Notes under the pieces: generated by a model
What the model was told of the DNA's origin: nothing
Seen by the model: only the letters and a program-made list of their open reading frames with translations
The model's database searches: none
Part shown: positions 14,607 to 16,867 of the stretch, one piece after another
Numbering within the stretch: position 1 is the stretch's first letter
Layout: the number at the start of each line of letters is the position of its first letter
Program-made: the position numbers and the translations under genes
Origin: Syntrophaceae bacterium UBA5619
Lineage (GTDB): Bacteria; Desulfobacterota; Syntrophia; Syntrophales; UBA5619
NCBI GenBank assembly: GCA_002424545.1
Contig: DIKL01000075.1
Location: 1 to 16,867, forward strand
Length of the DNA: 16,867 nt
Direction of reading: 5' to 3'

Positions 14607-16208
14607 CTAAATGCTGATCGTCTGGACCTTCCGGTTCCAGATGAAGTAGTCGAAGATGATCCGTGTGACAAAGACGGCGGTGAATAGGCTGACGATGATG
14701 CCGATGGTCAGTGTCACGGCGAATCCTTTCACGGGGCCGGTTCCGAAACCAAAGAGGAACAGGGCGGCCACGAGCGTGGTGATGTTGGAGTCCAGGATCG
14801 TCAAAAAGGCCTTTGCATAGCCGGCTTCGACGGCCGCACGCAGCGTTTTGCCCAGTCGCATCTCCTCTCGGATCCGTTCATTGATCAGGACGTTGGCGTC
14901 CACGGCCATGCCGATGGTGAGCACGATGCCGGCGATGCCGGGGAGGGTCAGGGTTGCCTTGAAGGCTGCCATGACGCCCAACAGTAGCAGCAGGTTCATG
15001 ACCAGAGCCACATCTGCGATCATGCCGGTCAAGCGATAGTAAACGATCATGAACAGGAGGATCAGAATACTTGCGATGATGCACGCCCAGGTTCCCTTGT
15101 CGATCGAATCCTGCCCCAGCGAAGGGCCGACGGTTCTTTCTTCGAGGATCTTGACCGGCGCGGGGAGGGCGCCCGCCCGGAGCACGATGGCGAGGTCGCG
15201 CGCCTCATCCATGGTAAAGGAACCCGTAATCTGGGCGTTGCCGCCGGCAATCCGCTCCTGGATCACGGGCGCAGAATGAACGACGCCGTCCAGGACGATC
15301 GCCAGGCGCCGCTTGACATTCGCGCCCGTGATGCGCTCGAACTCCTTGGCACCCTGGGCGTTGAACTTGATCGAGACGTGGGGTTCGCCGAAACGGTCCG
15401 AGATCTGCACCTTGGCGTTTTCCAGGGACTCCCCCGTCAAAAGCGTTGCGCTTTTCAGAAGCAGCGGGGTATCGATCCGTCGTCCCGACTCCCGGTCCAG
15501 GCGGGATTCGTTGAGGACCATGCTCCCATCCGGGACGCTGCCCCGCAGGGCCTCGTCGACGGAATGCTCCTCGTCCACCAGCTTGAATTCCAAAAGGGCC
15601 GTGCGCCCGATTAGATTCTTGGCCCGTTGGGTGTCCTTGACGCCGGGCAACTGGATGATGATGCGATCGTCGCCCTGGGGGATGATTTCCGGTTCCGAGA
15701 TGCCGAACTGATCGACGCGGTTGCGGATCGTCTCGAGGCTCTGTTCGACCGCCAATTTCCTGATCTCGCCGGCCCGCTTGTCGTTGATCTTGAGGGAGAC
15801 CACTTCCCGCCCCTCGCGGGTTTCGGAGACGGCCACTTCGATATCGGGGTAGTTGTCCTTGAGGACCTTTTCAAACGCGGTGCGGGAGGCGCCGTCGGGC
15901 AGTTCGTAGGTGACGAGGCCGGCCTTCGCCGCTTCCGCCTGGCGGAAGCGGACCCGTTTCGCCATCAGGGTCTCCTTGAGATCGCCGGCCGTCCGCTGGA
16001 GCGTGCCGTCCACCGCCTTGGCGGCATCCACCTCGAGGACGAGATGCATGCCGCCCTGAAGATCGAGCCCCAGATGGATCTTGTCTTTGGGAAGGTGATC
16101 GTTCCAGAACGTCGGAAGATCGTCTACCAGCGTCGGTGTTAGAAAGAACAATGCCACCAGGCAGGCCGCAACCGCAAGGGCGGCGCGCCATTTGATGCCG
16201 CTCATCAT
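14607..16208 (-). CDS. secD: Protein translocase subunit SecD
   Basis: SecD has an N-terminal membrane segment (about 8-28), the signature HLGLDLQGGMHL around 45-56, a large periplasmic P1 domain, and five more membrane segments near the C terminus. The membrane signature GMAVDANVLINERIREE is intact, as is the following TTLVAALFLFGFGTGPVKGFA-like region. At 533 residues it is in the usual range. The start is ATG 16208 or the adjacent ATG 16205; the Shine-Dalgarno (GGGG about nine bases upstream) is modest and does not separate them. Its neighbours, yajC 18 bases before and secF after, form the standard yajC-secD-secF unit. Confidence 0.97.
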   Translation of the reverse strand: MMSGIKWRAALAVAACLVALFFLTPTLVDDLPTFWNDHLPKDKIHLGLDLQGGMHLVLEVDAAKAVDGTLQRTAGDLKETLMAKRVRFRQAEAAKAGLVTYELPDGASRTAFEKVLKDNYPDIEVAVSETREGREVVSLKINDKRAGEIRKLAVEQSLETIRNRVDQFGISEPEIIPQGDDRIIIQLPGVKDTQRAKNLIGRTALLEFKLVDEEHSVDEALRGSVPDGSMVLNESRLDRESGRRIDTPLLLKSATLLTGESLENAKVQISDRFGEPHVSIKFNAQGAKEFERITGANVKRRLAIVLDGVVHSAPVIQERIAGGNAQITGSFTMDEARDLAIVLRAGALPAPVKILEERTVGPSLGQDSIDKGTWACIIASILILLFMIVYYRLTGMIADVALVMNLLLLLGVMAAFKATLTLPGIAGIVLTIGMAVDANVLINERIREEMRLGKTLRAAVEAGYAKAFLTILDSNITTLVAALFLFGFGTGPVKGFAVTLTIGIIVSLFTAVFVTRIIFDYFIWNRKVQTISI

Positions 16209-16226
16209 AATCCGTTACCCCTTTCC

Positions 16227-16547
16227 TTACTGGTCGCCCTTGGGCAGGACCGCGCTGATGAACCCTCGGGAGACCTTGATCTTGACCTTGTCGGCAATTT
16301 CGAGCGTCACGATCGTCTCCGTCAGGGCGGTGATCTTGCCGTGGATCCCGCCCGTCGTCACGACCACGTCACCATGCTTGAGATTTGCCAGCATCTCCTT
16401 GAGTTCTTTCTGTTTTTTCTGCTGTGGGCGAATGATGAGAAAATAAAAGATGGCGAACAGGATGGCCATCATGACGATAAAGCTGAGATCCCCGCCGCCG
16501 GCCACCCCGCCGCCGGCGCTCCCCATGGCATAGGCGATGTCTGTCAA
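16227..16547 (-). CDS. yajC: YajC, SecDF-associated translocase subunit
   Basis: YajC is a small single-span membrane protein bound to SecDF. After a glycine-rich N terminus it has one membrane helix (about 21-39) ending in the hallmark IIRPQQKK, then a compact cytoplasmic domain with HGDVVVTTGGIHGKI. The frame can be read from GTG 16565, but a strong AAGGAGG at 16556-16562 would then fall inside the gene. TTG 16547 lies eight bases after it and gives 106 residues, typical for YajC. The start therefore lies just past the tgt stop, and the Shine-Dalgarno abuts it. Confidence 0.94.
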   Translation of the reverse strand: MTDIAYAMGSAGGGVAGGGDLSFIVMMAILFAIFYFLIIRPQQKKQKELKEMLANLKHGDVVVTTGGIHGKITALTETIVTLEIADKVKIKVSRGFISAVLPKGDQ

Positions 16548-16555
16548 CGTCAAAT

Positions 16556-16561
16556 CCTCCT

Positions 16562-16562
<1 letters not shown>
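16556..16562 (-). promoter_or_regulatory. Shine-Dalgarno fixing the yajC TTG start
   Basis: AAGGAGG on the minus strand, eight bases before TTG 16547. It shares one base with the tgt stop codon (16562-16564), which suggests coupled translation. Confidence 0.8.

Positions 16563-16867
<305 letters not shown>

Overview
The window reads as ordinary bacterial chromosome from a strict anaerobe. Its gene content (an Hdr/Flx electron-bifurcation cluster beside a Tgt-YajC-SecD-SecF locus), fairly high GC and protein wording fit a Desulfobacterota / Syntrophales-like deltaproteobacterial lineage. That placement comes from family knowledge and is moderate in confidence. I saw no rRNA, tRNA, CRISPR array, insertion sequence or phage gene.

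Region 1 (1-1080): an exported ankyrin-repeat protein, visibly more AT-rich than what follows, then a 258-base intergenic region with a candidate sigma70 promoter.

Region 2 (1081-10603, + strand): a seven-gene redox operon closed by a strong intrinsic terminator. The order is hdrA(long fusion)-flxD/mvhD-flxC-like-hdrC-hdrB-flxB-like-flxA. Together these make a complete FlxABCD-HdrABC type NADH dehydrogenase / heterodisulfide reductase. FlxA takes electrons from NAD(P)H. FlxB, FlxC and FlxD are the iron-sulfur relay. HdrA is the flavin site that can split electrons between ferredoxin and HdrC/HdrB, and HdrB carries two intact CCG domains for disulfide reduction. The special point is HdrA itself: at 1476 residues it holds two different HdrA-type flavin cores, and an NfnB/GltD-like NAD(P)H:flavin module is inserted in the first. 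The complex could therefore have two pyridine-nucleotide sites and three flavin sites.

Region 3 (10611-16867, - strand): a housekeeping envelope operon, convergent with region 2. In transcription order it is tgt (cut by the window end), yajC, secD, secF, a DUF456 membrane protein, lepB and kup. This covers queuosine tRNA modification, the SecDF-YajC translocase accessory complex, signal peptidase I and a KUP potassium transporter. secF and the DUF456 gene overlap by four bases.

Several starts are decided by Shine-Dalgarno spacing rather than by the longest reading frame (flxC, hdrC, secF, yajC), and TTG starts are unusually common (ankyrin gene, hdrB, kup, DUF456, yajC). The most interesting element is the double-core HdrA with its inserted NfnB-like module. 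Similar long HdrA fusions are, to my knowledge, known in some anaerobes, so I rate it notable rather than certainly new.
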